Assembly (NCBI GenBank): GCA_944320235.1
Contig: CALUGQ010000006.1
Location: forward strand, 1 to 64,000
DNA from: an uncultured Prevotella sp.
Lineage (GTDB): Bacteria > Bacteroidota > Bacteroidia > Bacteroidales > Bacteroidaceae
Reading direction: 5' to 3'
DNA: 64,000 bases
Notes under the pieces: model-generated
Told to the model about the DNA's origin: nothing
Seen by the model: the letters and a program-made list of their open reading frames with translations, nothing else
The model's database searches: none
Part shown: positions 1 through 8,400 of the stretch, piece by piece
Position numbering within the stretch: the stretch's first letter is position 1
Layout: every line of letters starts with the position of its first letter
Translations under genes and position numbers: made by a program

Positions 1-141
1 TTGGCGTCTCCAAAGTTTGTTTCTTTTGTCCATCGTCTCTTTGTATTAAAGTTAGGATGAACAATGATTTTACTTTTGTGAGACTAAATGTATCCATAGC
101 TTTCTTTTTGTAATAAAATTAATTTTACAAAATAATTCAAC

Positions 142-1175
142 TCATAGCGTCATTCGTACGATTAAACTATCACCAAATGCGTCTATCGTTTCTTGGCTGT
201 CTCTTCCCATAACGTCTTTTCCTATGGCCTGTTCTATTCTATCTGCAAGTTTAATGGCTCTATCTATTATGAATTCATCAAAATTATCTTCATTAAGAAG
301 ATTAAAGTTGATTTTATGTGTAGAAATAGCACGAACTAATTCCTCTTTTTCAATCTTATGATTAAGAATCGCTTGTATATACCTACTTGGAGCAACACCG
401 CCAATAGAACGATTAGTTGAAGCATATATCATAGTTTTATTAATAACAGAGTTCCATTTCTCGCGTGGCAAATTCTGTTTTTCGCAATAACTTGCTGGAA
501 ATATGTGATGAATATCCGTATTCTCTGATGTATAAGTTGCTACTGTCATCTTTCCTGCTGTCAGGAAATCCAAAGGTTCATCTTGAAGCAAAAGAGCCAT
601 CACACCTTTATATGCTGCTGAATTTCTTGTTTGAAGACTCAGCAAACGCATTACATGAAAACTTGAACGAGAAACAGTATCTGGCAATATATTATCATCA
701 GTCAACCATACAAAAAATCTTTTATATCAGAAGCATAACGTGTCTCATTTGCGCTACCATAAAGTTCACCAAAAACTCCACACCAATACCACTTGGATAA
801 CTTGGTTAAATTGGGCAAATTAGTGAGCAAATGCCGATGATTGAGGTCATATGCGAATATAGCCGCCAATGGAATAAATTGTGTATTATAAGGTAAATTG
901 TCTGCAGCATAAACACCCTGCTTTATCAAGAAACGAGCAGCCTCTATAAATCCATTCTTAAGGATGTCCCGCTTTTGCTTGAAAACTGAGCTGCGAAGAG
1001 CCATTACATTTTTCTTTTTACACTTCACACCTATTTTTCCACCTGAAGCTATTGACTTCTCATAACTATCCCAAAGTGTCATTGAAGTAATGAATGCAGT
1101 ACCATCGATGTCCCTTAATACATCAAACTTAGAAAAATCATTCTTTATAGACTTCCATTCTTGACGCAGTTCAAC
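142..1175 (-). pseudogene. Broken GmrSD-like (DUF262/DUF1524) nuclease gene, C-terminal part
   Basis: Two minus-strand reading frames together encode the C-terminal part of a GmrSD-type (type IV restriction) protein. The frame from about 1175 to 702 carries the late DUF262 region (DIDGTAFITSMTLWDSY). The frame from 705 to 142 carries the DUF1524 HNH-like nuclease domain (TRNSAAYKG, DIHHIFP, NRSIGG). The frames break at a six-base homopolymer (712-717, T on the coding strand). One extra T there would join them as KDFFVWLTDDN with no other change. The 5' part is missing: the frame stays open up to the edge of the IS30-family element, and no DUF262 N-terminus is visible on the other side of that element. 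DNA here is much more AT-rich than the neighbouring housekeeping genes, which suggests transfer. The remnant is probably inactive; a sequencing error in the homopolymer is possible for the frameshift but not for the missing half. Confidence 0.8.
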
Positions 1176-2173
1176 TCATCTGCTGCAAGCGAGGCTGTAA
1201 CCAACTCAAAAACATTTAATGGGACACCGCCACGATTTACATTTTCAAATATTTGACATACAGATGATTGAGATGTATTCGGCCTGGCGTTGATTTTCTT
1301 CCTGACCTTGTCTATTTTCCGCTCTGTAACGGTGCTGATGTCCGTCCTTTTTGGAATGTATTGTCGTATCAACTTGTTGGCGTTTTCTATGGCTCCTTTC
1401 TGCCATGCGCAATAGGAGTCGGCAAAATACACAGGTACGTTCAATTTCTTGGTTATCCATTCGTGTTCGGCGAACTCGCTGCCGTTGTCCGTTGTTATGG
1501 ACTTCACCCCTTGTCCTTTGTAAGGCAGGAGCAGCCTCCACACGGCTTTCGCCACGGGCCCGGCCTTCTTCCCCTGTTTGAGCTTCTCCATGAGCAGGAA
1601 GTTCGTGCTCCTTTCCGTCAACGTAAGGATTGCGTTGCTGTCCTTGTCCACTATAAGGTCCATTTCCCAGTCACCGAAGCGCTTGCCGTCCGCTTCCGCC
1701 GGACGTTGGTGTATACTCACGCGGTTGCGGATGTTCGTGGCCTTGGTTTCATGCCGACGTGAGGCCTTACGCCTGTATTTCATCTTATGGCGGCAATGGG
1801 AGGCCAGCTCCCCACTTTCGTCCCTGCGGATGATGGCATAAATTGTTTCATGGGAAACGCTTATGCCATCCAGTCCCAAACGTCCGGATATCTGCCGTGG
1901 GGACCATTGCTCGGTTTTTATCAGCTCGATGATGCGCCATTTCAACACCGCCGGCAGGGATCTGTTGCCGGGCGAATGACGCGGGCGGCTTTCCGCCATG
2001 TCATGAGCCTTGTTCCATATATACCTGCCGCTCGGCGTGGAGTTGCGACAGACCTCACGGCTTACCGTCGATTTGTGGACTCCTATGGAACGAGCAATCA
2101 TTTCCAGAGTCTCACCCCTTTGTTTTCCCAGGTAAATTGCGTACCTTTGCTCACGGGTTAAGTGCTTGTACAT
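1145..2173 (-). CDS. IS30-family transposase
   Basis: This 342-residue protein is the DDE transposase of the IS30-family element. An N-terminal helix-turn-helix region (YKHLTREQRYAIYLGKQRGE, then IARSIGVHKSTVSREVCRN) is followed by a conserved middle block (WSPRQISGRLGL, HETIYAII) and a catalytic core. The core residues are the Asp of DWEMDLIVD, the Asp of TTDNGSEF and the Glu of QKGAIENANKLIRQYIPK. The start chosen at 2173 (MYKHLTREQ) matches the family; the frame is open further upstream to 2347, but that part crosses a strong hairpin and the terminal repeat. The stop codon at 1145 lies just outside the predicted inverted repeat, so the last residues may be read from the disrupted host gene. 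The length and intact motifs suggest it could still be active. Confidence 0.92.
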   Translation of the reverse strand: MYKHLTREQRYAIYLGKQRGETLEMIARSIGVHKSTVSREVCRNSTPSGRYIWNKAHDMAESRPRHSPGNRSLPAVLKWRIIELIKTEQWSPRQISGRLGLDGISVSHETIYAIIRRDESGELASHCRHKMKYRRKASRRHETKATNIRNRVSIHQRPAEADGKRFGDWEMDLIVDKDSNAILTLTERSTNFLLMEKLKQGKKAGPVAKAVWRLLLPYKGQGVKSITTDNGSEFAEHEWITKKLNVPVYFADSYCAWQKGAIENANKLIRQYIPKRTDISTVTERKIDKVRKKINARPNTSQSSVCQIFENVNRGGVPLNVFELVTASLAADELNCVKNGSL

Positions 2174-2328
2174 AATTTGCAATACAAAAGTAATTAATCC
2201 GTGGGAGACAGCGGTCTCCCTTTTTTGTTTTGTATTGCTGGATGGCCCGAAGAACGGCTTCCACCGCCTTCCTCCGACCTTTCCGCTACGCTCCAAGGAC
2301 GGAGGAAGGCGGTGGCGGAGTTGCACTT
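1168..2328 (-). mobile_element. IS30-family insertion sequence
   Basis: An IS30-family transposase gene fills this segment. A short inverted repeat marks possible ends: AGTTCAACTC at 1168-1177 against AGTGCAACTC on the opposite strand at 2327-2318 (9 of 10 positions). The implied length of about 1.16 kb is normal for the family. I could not find a convincing target duplication, and the flank at 2330-2400 does not continue the interrupted gene. A deletion or rearrangement next to the element is therefore likely, and the exact ends are uncertain. Confidence 0.7.
2261..2315 (-). terminator. Perfect 16-bp hairpin at the 5' end of the IS30-family element
   Basis: CCACCGCCTTCCTCCG (2261-2276) and its exact complement (2300-2315) form a 16-bp stem with a 23-base loop between the terminal repeat and the transposase start. 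There is no T-run, so it may act as a structure that hides the transposase start from outside transcripts rather than as a classical terminator. The function is inferred. Confidence 0.5.
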
Positions 2329-2503
2329 CTAATTTGACGGTGGTCAATCAATTGACATGGCAGTCTTTACGACACATTATTTTGCTTAAGTATCGTTGAT
2401 AATCGTTACGCGAATTCGGGATAAGAACACGCCCATACTTGCAAATGCGCAGCTAAAGACAGCCACCATTTCCCCGGATTCATGTATGCGCATGCCCGCA
2501 CCA

Positions 2504-2591
2504 TGGAACGGCCTGTTTCGCACTGCAATAAGGCTTGTTTTGGCCTGCAAAACGGCACGTTACGAAAGCCGAAACGCCACGTTACGCAACT
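2504..2591. repeat. 22-bp tandem dyad repeat, array A (4 units)
   Basis: Four head-to-tail units of exactly 22 bp start at 2504, 2526, 2548 and 2570. Each is a variant of the core CAAAACGGSCCGTTTTG followed by a 5-bp spacer. The array sits in the gene-free stretch 2329-2827 between the IS30-family element and the ygbA-like gene. The rest of that stretch holds only the promoter at 2752-2759 and an operator-like palindrome. The open frame through the array (2396-2674) resembles no protein I know. Confidence 0.75.
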
Positions 2592-2730
2592 CGCTGGAAG
2601 TCAGGCGATTGACAAAGATGGTCTTCGTGGATGTCTTTAACATAAAAAAAGTAAATAGAACTACGTGCCCATAGACGTGCATGGAGCGCATAGGCTGTTG
2701 ATATTCAGAAATATATTCGAACAATAATCA

Positions 2731-2759
2731 TTGATTTACAAAGAAAAAACTTATCTTTG
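2731..2759 (+). promoter_or_regulatory. Bacteroidales-type promoter for the ygbA-like gene
   Basis: TATCTTTG at 2752-2759 is an exact match to the TAnnTTTG -7 box. A TTG lies about 18 bases upstream (2731-2733) as the possible -33 element. Transcription would start near 2766, giving a leader of about 120 bases. Confidence 0.65.
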
Positions 2760-2783
2760 CACTCATGTTATCGTTCATCTGCA

Positions 2784-2799
2784 TGACAATCCTTTGTCA
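2784..2799. promoter_or_regulatory. Operator-like palindrome TGACAA-N4-TTGTCA
   Basis: A perfect 6+6 inverted repeat with a 4-base centre lies about 20 bases downstream of the predicted transcription start of the ygbA-like gene. That is a typical place for a repressor site. YgbA in enterobacteria is under nitric-oxide control, and a CRP/FNR-type regulator would suit a dyad of this kind. The binding protein is unknown. Confidence 0.4.
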
Positions 2800-2827
2800 A
2801 GCAACGCATGACAGGAGGACATCGCAA

Positions 2828-2866
2828 ATGATCGGAGCAACAATTGACATCAGCCCGGTTGCATAA
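2828..2866 (+). CDS. Possible 12-codon leader ORF
   Basis: An AGGAGG motif (2813-2818) stands nine bases before an ATG that opens a frame of only 12 codons (MIGATIDISPVA, stop 2864-2866). It overlaps the leader of the ygbA-like gene in another frame. Strong Shine-Dalgarno sequences are uncommon in Bacteroidales, which makes the pair noticeable. It may be a leader peptide, or chance. Confidence 0.25.
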   Translation: MIGATIDISPVA

Positions 2867-2888
2867 TATAATTAATACCCGACTCGCA

Positions 2889-3233
2889 ATGCGAAACCGT
2901 CTGGCAGAAGAAATGAATGCCGTCGAAATGATGATACGCCTATACTGCCACCGCAAGGAGGGCAATGCCACACTATGCCCCTCATGCAGCGAGCTTTTAG
3001 CCTACGCCCACAAACGACTGGAGCATTGCCGCTTCGGCTCCACAAAGCATACGTGCCGCAAATGCCCAGTCCACTGCTATAACCCGGTGATGCGTGAACG
3101 CATCCGCACCATCATGCGCTGGGCCGGCCCTAGGATGCTGCTTTACCACCCTATTGTAGCAGTCAGGCACATGGTCAACGAGGCCAAGCCAAGCAAGCAG
3201 CCACAAGCAGCAAGACTGCGCCGGGCACCATAA
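2889..3233 (+). CDS. ygbA: Nitrous-oxide-stimulated promoter family protein (YgbA-like)
   Basis: This 114-residue, cysteine-rich cytoplasmic protein belongs to the YgbA_NO family. In gamma-proteobacteria the gene responds to nitrosative stress, but the biochemical role is not established. The family pattern is complete: C20 in MIRLYC, the CPSC pair (C30, C33), C47, then KHTCRKCPVHCYNPVMRERIR (C56, C59, C63), and the AGPRMLLYHP block near residues 79-88. The spaced cysteines suggest a metal or Fe-S site (inference). I chose the ATG at 2889 because it gives the usual family N-terminus; a TTG at 2844 in the same frame would add 15 unlike residues. Upstream are an exact TAnnTTTG promoter and a TGACAA palindrome. 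The gene stands between the IS element and a nuclease gene and is probably its own unit. Confidence 0.85.
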   Translation: MRNRLAEEMNAVEMMIRLYCHRKEGNATLCPSCSELLAYAHKRLEHCRFGSTKHTCRKCPVHCYNPVMRERIRTIMRWAGPRMLLYHPIVAVRHMVNEAKPSKQPQAARLRRAP

Positions 3234-3234
3234 A

Positions 3235-3251
3235 TGCAGGCATCGCCTGCA
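3235..3251. other. Small hairpin after the ygbA-like gene
   Basis: TGCAGGC-ATC-GCCTGCA forms a 7-bp stem with a 3-base loop directly after the stop codon. No T-run follows, so at most it is a weak terminator or an mRNA 3' end structure. Confidence 0.35.
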
Positions 3252-3305
3252 CGGCGACAATGGCTAAGCGCTTAATTGCAAACTCATGATTACAGCAAAT
3301 TGAAT

Positions 3306-4235
3306 ATGGCAAAAAAATACAACAGAATAATGCCGGGCAAAGCTGGCTGCTATGCCGACTTATGCAAGGCTGAAGGATTTATTGGTGTCAATTTTCTCAA
3401 CGGCGAGAATCTTACAAACAACTTGTATGATGACTGGCATGACTTCAACAAACACTACATACCGGTATGGATGGAGACACACCCCGGTAAAACTAAAGTT
3501 GCGGCAGGTCTGGCTTGCGGCAATTTATGGACTGTATGCAAGGGCTTGCAGGTTGATGATATCATATTGTCTCCCAATGGCAAGGGAGAATACTATGTAG
3601 GCAGAATCACCGGAAACTATTTCTACAAGCCTGATGAAGAGCTGCCACATAGAAGAAAAGTAGAATGGCTTGACGTGACCATCGCCCGCTCAGAGATGAG
3701 CCAACAGCTGCAACGCTCAACAGGCTCGATAGGAACGTGTTGTGACGTGACGTCATACGGCGAGGAAATAGACAAGTTCATAAACAAAGCCGCCCCGACG
3801 GTCATTTCAGCGTCGTCACCCGATGTGGAAGACGCATCAGAATTTGCCCTCGAAAAACACTTGGAAGACTTCCTCGTCAAGAATTGGAAGCAGACGGCAT
3901 TGGGCAAGAAATACGATATTTTCGAGGAAGACGGGGAGCTGGTAGGCCAGCAATATCCGTCAGACACTGGCCCAATTGACATCCTGGCCATAAGCAAGGA
4001 CAAAAAGACGATGCTCGTCATTGAGCTCAAGCGGGGACGCACCTCCGATGTTGTAGTAGGACAGGTTCAGCGATATATGGGGTATGTCAAGGAGGAGTTG
4101 CTTGAGCCCAACCAGACCGTAAGGGGGCTTATCATCGGGCTGGAAGCCGACAACAAGTTAAAACGTGCGCTCAGCGTCTGCCAGAATATTGAGTTCTATA
4201 GGTACCAGGTTGACTTCAAGTTAATCAAAATGTAA
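3306..4235 (+). CDS. NucS-like PD-(D/E)XK endonuclease domain protein
   Basis: The product has 309 residues from the ATG at 3306; an in-frame TTG at 3276 is less likely. The C-terminal ~130 residues carry a DUF91/NucS-type PD-(D/E)XK nuclease fold. D225 (in GPIDILA), E240 and K242 (in VIELKRGR) and the glutamines of VVGQVQRYMGY form the expected active site. The N-terminal ~150 residues (KAGCYADLCKAEGFIGVNF, then VDDIILSPNGKGEYYVGRITGNYFY) look like a separate small beta-rich module seen in stand-alone restriction-type proteins; I do not recognise its ligand. Proteins of this build are often found in defence islands, which fits the GmrSD-like remnant nearby. It has no companion methylase here, so modified or damaged DNA may be the target (inference). 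Confidence 0.75.
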   Translation: MAKKYNRIMPGKAGCYADLCKAEGFIGVNFLNGENLTNNLYDDWHDFNKHYIPVWMETHPGKTKVAAGLACGNLWTVCKGLQVDDIILSPNGKGEYYVGRITGNYFYKPDEELPHRRKVEWLDVTIARSEMSQQLQRSTGSIGTCCDVTSYGEEIDKFINKAAPTVISASSPDVEDASEFALEKHLEDFLVKNWKQTALGKKYDIFEEDGELVGQQYPSDTGPIDILAISKDKKTMLVIELKRGRTSDVVVGQVQRYMGYVKEELLEPNQTVRGLIIGLEADNKLKRALSVCQNIEFYRYQVDFKLIKM

Positions 4236-4276
4236 ATAACAGTGTCTTTGCTGACACACAGACACCACACGACAAT

Positions 4277-5005
4277 ATGACCATACATGAATTCATTGCG
4301 AAATACAGGGAGGCTTTCAGTGATGGCGCGCCTCTCCCCGTGACTTTCGGATACAGCGACAAGGCAGCCACGGAAGTCAGGAAGATACCACGCTGCATGG
4401 TCGGCTCCATACGCAGAGTATGCGACGGGCAGCCGCTTACGCTGTCGGCCGACAATGTGCTCTGCGGCGGGGGCAGCCTCTATACGGCCTTCGCCCCAAT
4501 GCCCGACCGTGTGCCGGTGTTTGTCTCCGAGACGGAACGCTACAAGCAGACCAAGGAACAGGTCATTGAACAAATCAACCGGCTGGACATCCGCCTGTCA
4601 GCTAAGCCATACCTCAATTTCGTGCGCATGGATCACATAGACAGCCTGGACGAAGTTGAGGGAGTACTCTTCTTCGCCACGCCCGACGTGCTCTCAGGCC
4701 TGTGCACCTGGGCGTTTTACGATAACAACGCCGACGATGCCGTATGCACACGGTTTGCCTCGGGCTGTTGCAGCATCGTGACCCTTGCCGCCAAAGAGAA
4801 TGCCTTGGGCGGCCGCCGCTGCTTCATCGGCATGCTCGACCCGTCGGCACGTCCGCTGGTTCCAAAGCACGAACTGACGTTCACCATACCGTCCTGTCGA
4901 TTCAAGCAGATGATGGATACCATGGAACAGTCGGCCCTGTTCCAAAAGGCATATTCCGTTGTGCGCAAACGCATCAACGGGGAGATACAAAACGGCAAAC
5001 AATGA
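4277..5005 (+). CDS. DUF169 family protein
   Basis: The product is a 242-residue soluble protein without a signal peptide, matching the DUF169 family in overall pattern (PLPVTFGYSDKAA near residue 20, KIPRCM, DNVLCGGG near residue 60, LDEVEGVLFFATPDVLSGL near 130, SGCCSIVTLAAKENALGGRRCF near 165-185). The family contains several conserved cysteines and is common in anaerobes, but its function is unknown; a cofactor- or metal-linked role is only a guess. It starts 41 bases after the NucS-like gene on the same strand, so the two could be cotranscribed. The DNA composition is like the rest of the genome, unlike the AT-rich remnant at the left edge. Confidence 0.7.
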   Translation: MTIHEFIAKYREAFSDGAPLPVTFGYSDKAATEVRKIPRCMVGSIRRVCDGQPLTLSADNVLCGGGSLYTAFAPMPDRVPVFVSETERYKQTKEQVIEQINRLDIRLSAKPYLNFVRMDHIDSLDEVEGVLFFATPDVLSGLCTWAFYDNNADDAVCTRFASGCCSIVTLAAKENALGGRRCFIGMLDPSARPLVPKHELTFTIPSCRFKQMMDTMEQSALFQKAYSVVRKRINGEIQNGKQ

Positions 5006-5029
5006 AAGCCGGCCCCACTCAAAGCATCA

Positions 5030-5229
5030 AAGCCCAAATCGGGTGTTAGGCTTCACTCATATTTCGTATTGCTGCCAGGCAGGTTGCTTCCATTTTTTTG
5101 CCGAAGATGTAACGGGCTAAATCGAGAAAAAGCGGGAAACAAGATGACGGCAGCAGTACTGAAGATGGGTGAAGAGCCAACAAGCGGCGTTATAAGTGTG
5201 ATTGGCATTCTAACGACAGATTTGGGTTT
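5030..5229. repeat. MITE-like 200-bp element with terminal inverted repeats
   Basis: The ends match as inverted repeats over 20 bases with four mismatches (AAGCCCAAATC at 5030-5040 against AAACCCAAATC on the other strand at 5229-5219, both continuing to GTTAG). The left ~115 bp closely match 19811-19921, where a truncated second copy lies. On the minus strand both copies can be read as a short LA(x)ARYIF peptide, so the element may descend from the end of a larger transposon. This explains most of the gene-free stretch 5006-5418. I see nothing clear in 5230-5418 apart from a short GCCGATGTCGGC palindrome at 5342-5353. Confidence 0.6.
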
Positions 5230-5418
5230 AAGCCTAATGCGATTGGATATAAAATAAAAAATGTGACGCACGTATCACTACGGGCGCCACATACGAGTAA
5301 TCTCTATAATAGAAATCCGAAAAAATAATATTCGTGATATGCCGATGTCGGCAAAGCTTCAAGGCATTTGCCGTCAACTCACAGTCTCTGGCAGCTGCCT
5401 ATGTTGCAATGGTGCCAA

Positions 5419-8400
5419 TCAGTGCATCACCTTGAATGTCCTGATGTCGCCGCCGTTGAGCGTTACGCGGACTACGCTCACACCCCGCCCAATGGCCACG
5501 CTTGCCTCGGGAGTGCCGGCAAAGCTTTCGTCGCCGGTCTTGGCACCGTTCGTACCAAACGCTTCGAGCCTTGTTATGTCGGGGTGCGACGAGCGCACTA
5601 TCGCCTTGCCGTTTTGCACTGCAACATACAGCCGTGTGCCAATGTCGTCGGTGCCGCCATTGTCGGCGCCGCGCAGGCGAAGCTCAAAGCGGCCTATGCT
5701 CGTACCCATGCCACTGAATGTCAGCGCGCGAGCCAGCGGGTAGGCAGAGCCGGTGGCATTGTCGTACAGTTCGTAGTCAGCCAGGTCGGCTTCGCCTTCT
5801 GCGCTGAAGCTTAGCGTCAGCGTGTCGGTGCCTTCGGTGAGCAGTCCTATGGGTATCGATGTGCGCCCGCCGACAGGGTGTATGTCGTAAGCCTTGCCCC
5901 CGGCCACAGTGAACACGGCCACCCTGGGGCTCGCCTCGTTGTCGATGAGGGTCAGGGCCGAGGCGTCGCCCTGCATGGTGACAACCGTTGTGGCCACCTC
6001 CGCACCGCGCCTTGCGCTTAGGCGCAACGCAGTGCAGGCTCCGACGGCCTGCGCCGACACAGCCGCCTCGGCTTCGGCCGACGGCTCCGCTACGTCTGGC
6101 GACATCATCGCGCCGCTGAACGTCACGTCGAGGCTCGTTGCCGCAGCGTCGGTGGCTTCCACAAAGAAGCCCTGCATGGGCTGTATTGCCGTTTCGGTGC
6201 CGGTTGAAAGCAGCGCGCCGCCGTTGAGCGTCGCAGTGGATATGGTGTTGCCGTCGTATAGCTTCACGGCCTTGACCTTGTCGCTGTTTGCGGCGAGGAA
6301 CGCGGCCACGTCAATACGGCTCATGAACGGGTTTGCGGCTGCGAAGCAAGCTTGTTCGTCCGCCGGGCCGTCAGTGTTCTCTATGCTCAGCGTTGCCGTC
6401 AGCTCCTCGGCGCCGAGGTATACGGTGCGCTCGTCTGTCGTGGTTTCGTTGGTGCCGTCGGTGCCGGGGCGGGTGCGCACGTAGCTGAATGTCTTGTTCT
6501 TGTTCTTGTCGCTTGCGTCCTCGTAGGCAAAGCGGTATATGCCGTCGCGCCCAATGTTGCCCTTGTCGCCGCCCTCATACTCTCCATCGATTGGGTTGCG
6601 GCTGAAGTCTTCGTAGTAATTATATTTGGTGTGCTCCTTGGGGAAGCGGAAACGGAACAACTGCGTGGCCGGCAGCGAGCCGTTGTCTACCCAGAGCGAG
6701 AAGGCGTTGTAGTGGCGCGCGTTGCCTGCTTGCGTCTCCCCTTGGGCAGAGCCGTAGTCGAAGGCCAGCGCGTTGAAGTTGCGCGACCAGCGCGTCTTCG
6801 CCACATCGATGCCAACATTGGTCGTACTGCCAAGCACCCGGCCCGGGGCGGTGCGTGCCCACAGCCTCTGGTATATTTGCGGGTCGAAGCGGTTTTCTTT
6901 CAGCGTTTCTTCAGTGAGCGGCGTGAAGCATGGTGGCAACTGGCCGTCGGCGGCCACGAACATATCGCCGGTGTATGTGTGCTTCAGCGGAGCCGCCAGC
7001 ATATAGTAGCGGTTGGGCTCAAGCTCCATTTCTACCCACGCCCTGTCGTAGTTGAGCTTGTACGGGCGGTCGATGGCTGCGCCAGGCTCGAAGTGTATGC
7101 CCTGCACACAGTACTCGTCGCCCTCGGCCACGGTGCCGTCGAGCACAGGATAGTGAGCTGCCCCCTGCGGTATCACCGCGTCGGTGCAACAATAGGGCGT
7201 GCCGTCGGTCCAGTTGTTCCACTCGTTCCAGTCGGTCGAGGCGGCGTCGGTGCGCCACGTGGTCATCAGTGGGTGTACGGTGTATGGGGCCTGGCCCATC
7301 ATCGTGCCGCTGCCGTCGCGGAAAGTCATCGTGTAGCGCCCGGGGCGGTTGAGCTGGAACGACTCGCTGAAGTTTCCCGTGTCGTCGGTGGTGAATGTTT
7401 TGTTGATGCCTTGCTCTGGCAGCTGTATTGTGTAGTCGGTGCTGCTCATGCCCTTGCCGCTGATGGTTATTACATCGCCGACGCACACGTCGGTGGCCTC
7501 GATGCCCTCAATGCTGGTCTCGCACGACTCGGGATCCATGCAGTCGGGAATGCCGTCGTTGTCGATGTCGCCACGCAGGAACAGGCCGTAGAATTTCTGG
7601 ATTTTTAGCGCTCCGACAATGATACCGATTTCTATGCGCACCTCGTCATACGAACTCTTGGGCTGCATCACCATTATGTTCTTGTCGCCGTAGCCGATGA
7701 CGTTGACACCCAGCACGTTCCACTCCTGGAACTCATCGCCCGTGGCCTGGCCGCGCAGATAGGTGCTCACCTTTATCCAGTTGCCCACCTGGATGGCGGC
7801 CAGGTAAGTGGCGTTATCGACCACGAGGCACAGCTGGTGGCGGAAGTCGAGCGTGCGGCCCATGTTCACGGCGATGGTCTGACCGCCGCCGACGTTGACC
7901 GTGTTGCTTATCGTCATGGCGGTGTTCAGGTCATCGTCAATAAGATAGCTTATGTTGTTTATCACGTTGGCCACGCCTACGGCTCCGGCCATCTGCGTCT
8001 CGTTGCCGTTGATGGTGGCGCCGGTGGACTTGCTCGACACGGTGGCGGTCACGCAGGCCAGCGGACTGTCGCAGTCGTTGTTCTCGCTGTCGTACTGCAC
8101 AAAGCCGTAATAGATTTTCGTTTCAGACAGATTGAGGTCAATCACACCAGATCTCCAGAGCGAAATCTCGTCAAACTGTATGGCTTTTCCGTCTTCATCT
8201 GTCGGCGGCACTTCGATAGCGAAGCGCACTTTCTGCACCTGGTTGCTTCCGGCCAGGCCCACAGACACGGTGTTGCTCTCGTTGACAACGTTGCGGTAGA
8301 CCTCCTTGCCGCCATGGTAGCAGCGAATCTGGAAGAATTCCAGTGCGCTGAGGTCAAGGCCGGTGGACGTCATCTCCACCACAAAGCCCACCTTGGCTTT

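Noticed and set aside
702..720. Programmed frameshifting in the GmrSD-like gene
   Set aside because: The six-base run has no downstream stimulatory structure that I can see, and the gene is truncated by the IS element anyway, so simple decay is more likely.
465..800. 111-residue plus-strand frame
   Set aside because: It is the antisense shadow of the GmrSD-like remnant.
2396..2674. 92-residue plus-strand frame
   Set aside because: It runs through repeat array A and resembles no protein; its codons reflect the repeat.
6352..7608. Long plus-strand frames opposite the giant surface protein and pilus genes
   Set aside because: They are antisense shadows caused by high GC in the third codon position; the minus-strand proteins have signal peptides and family features.
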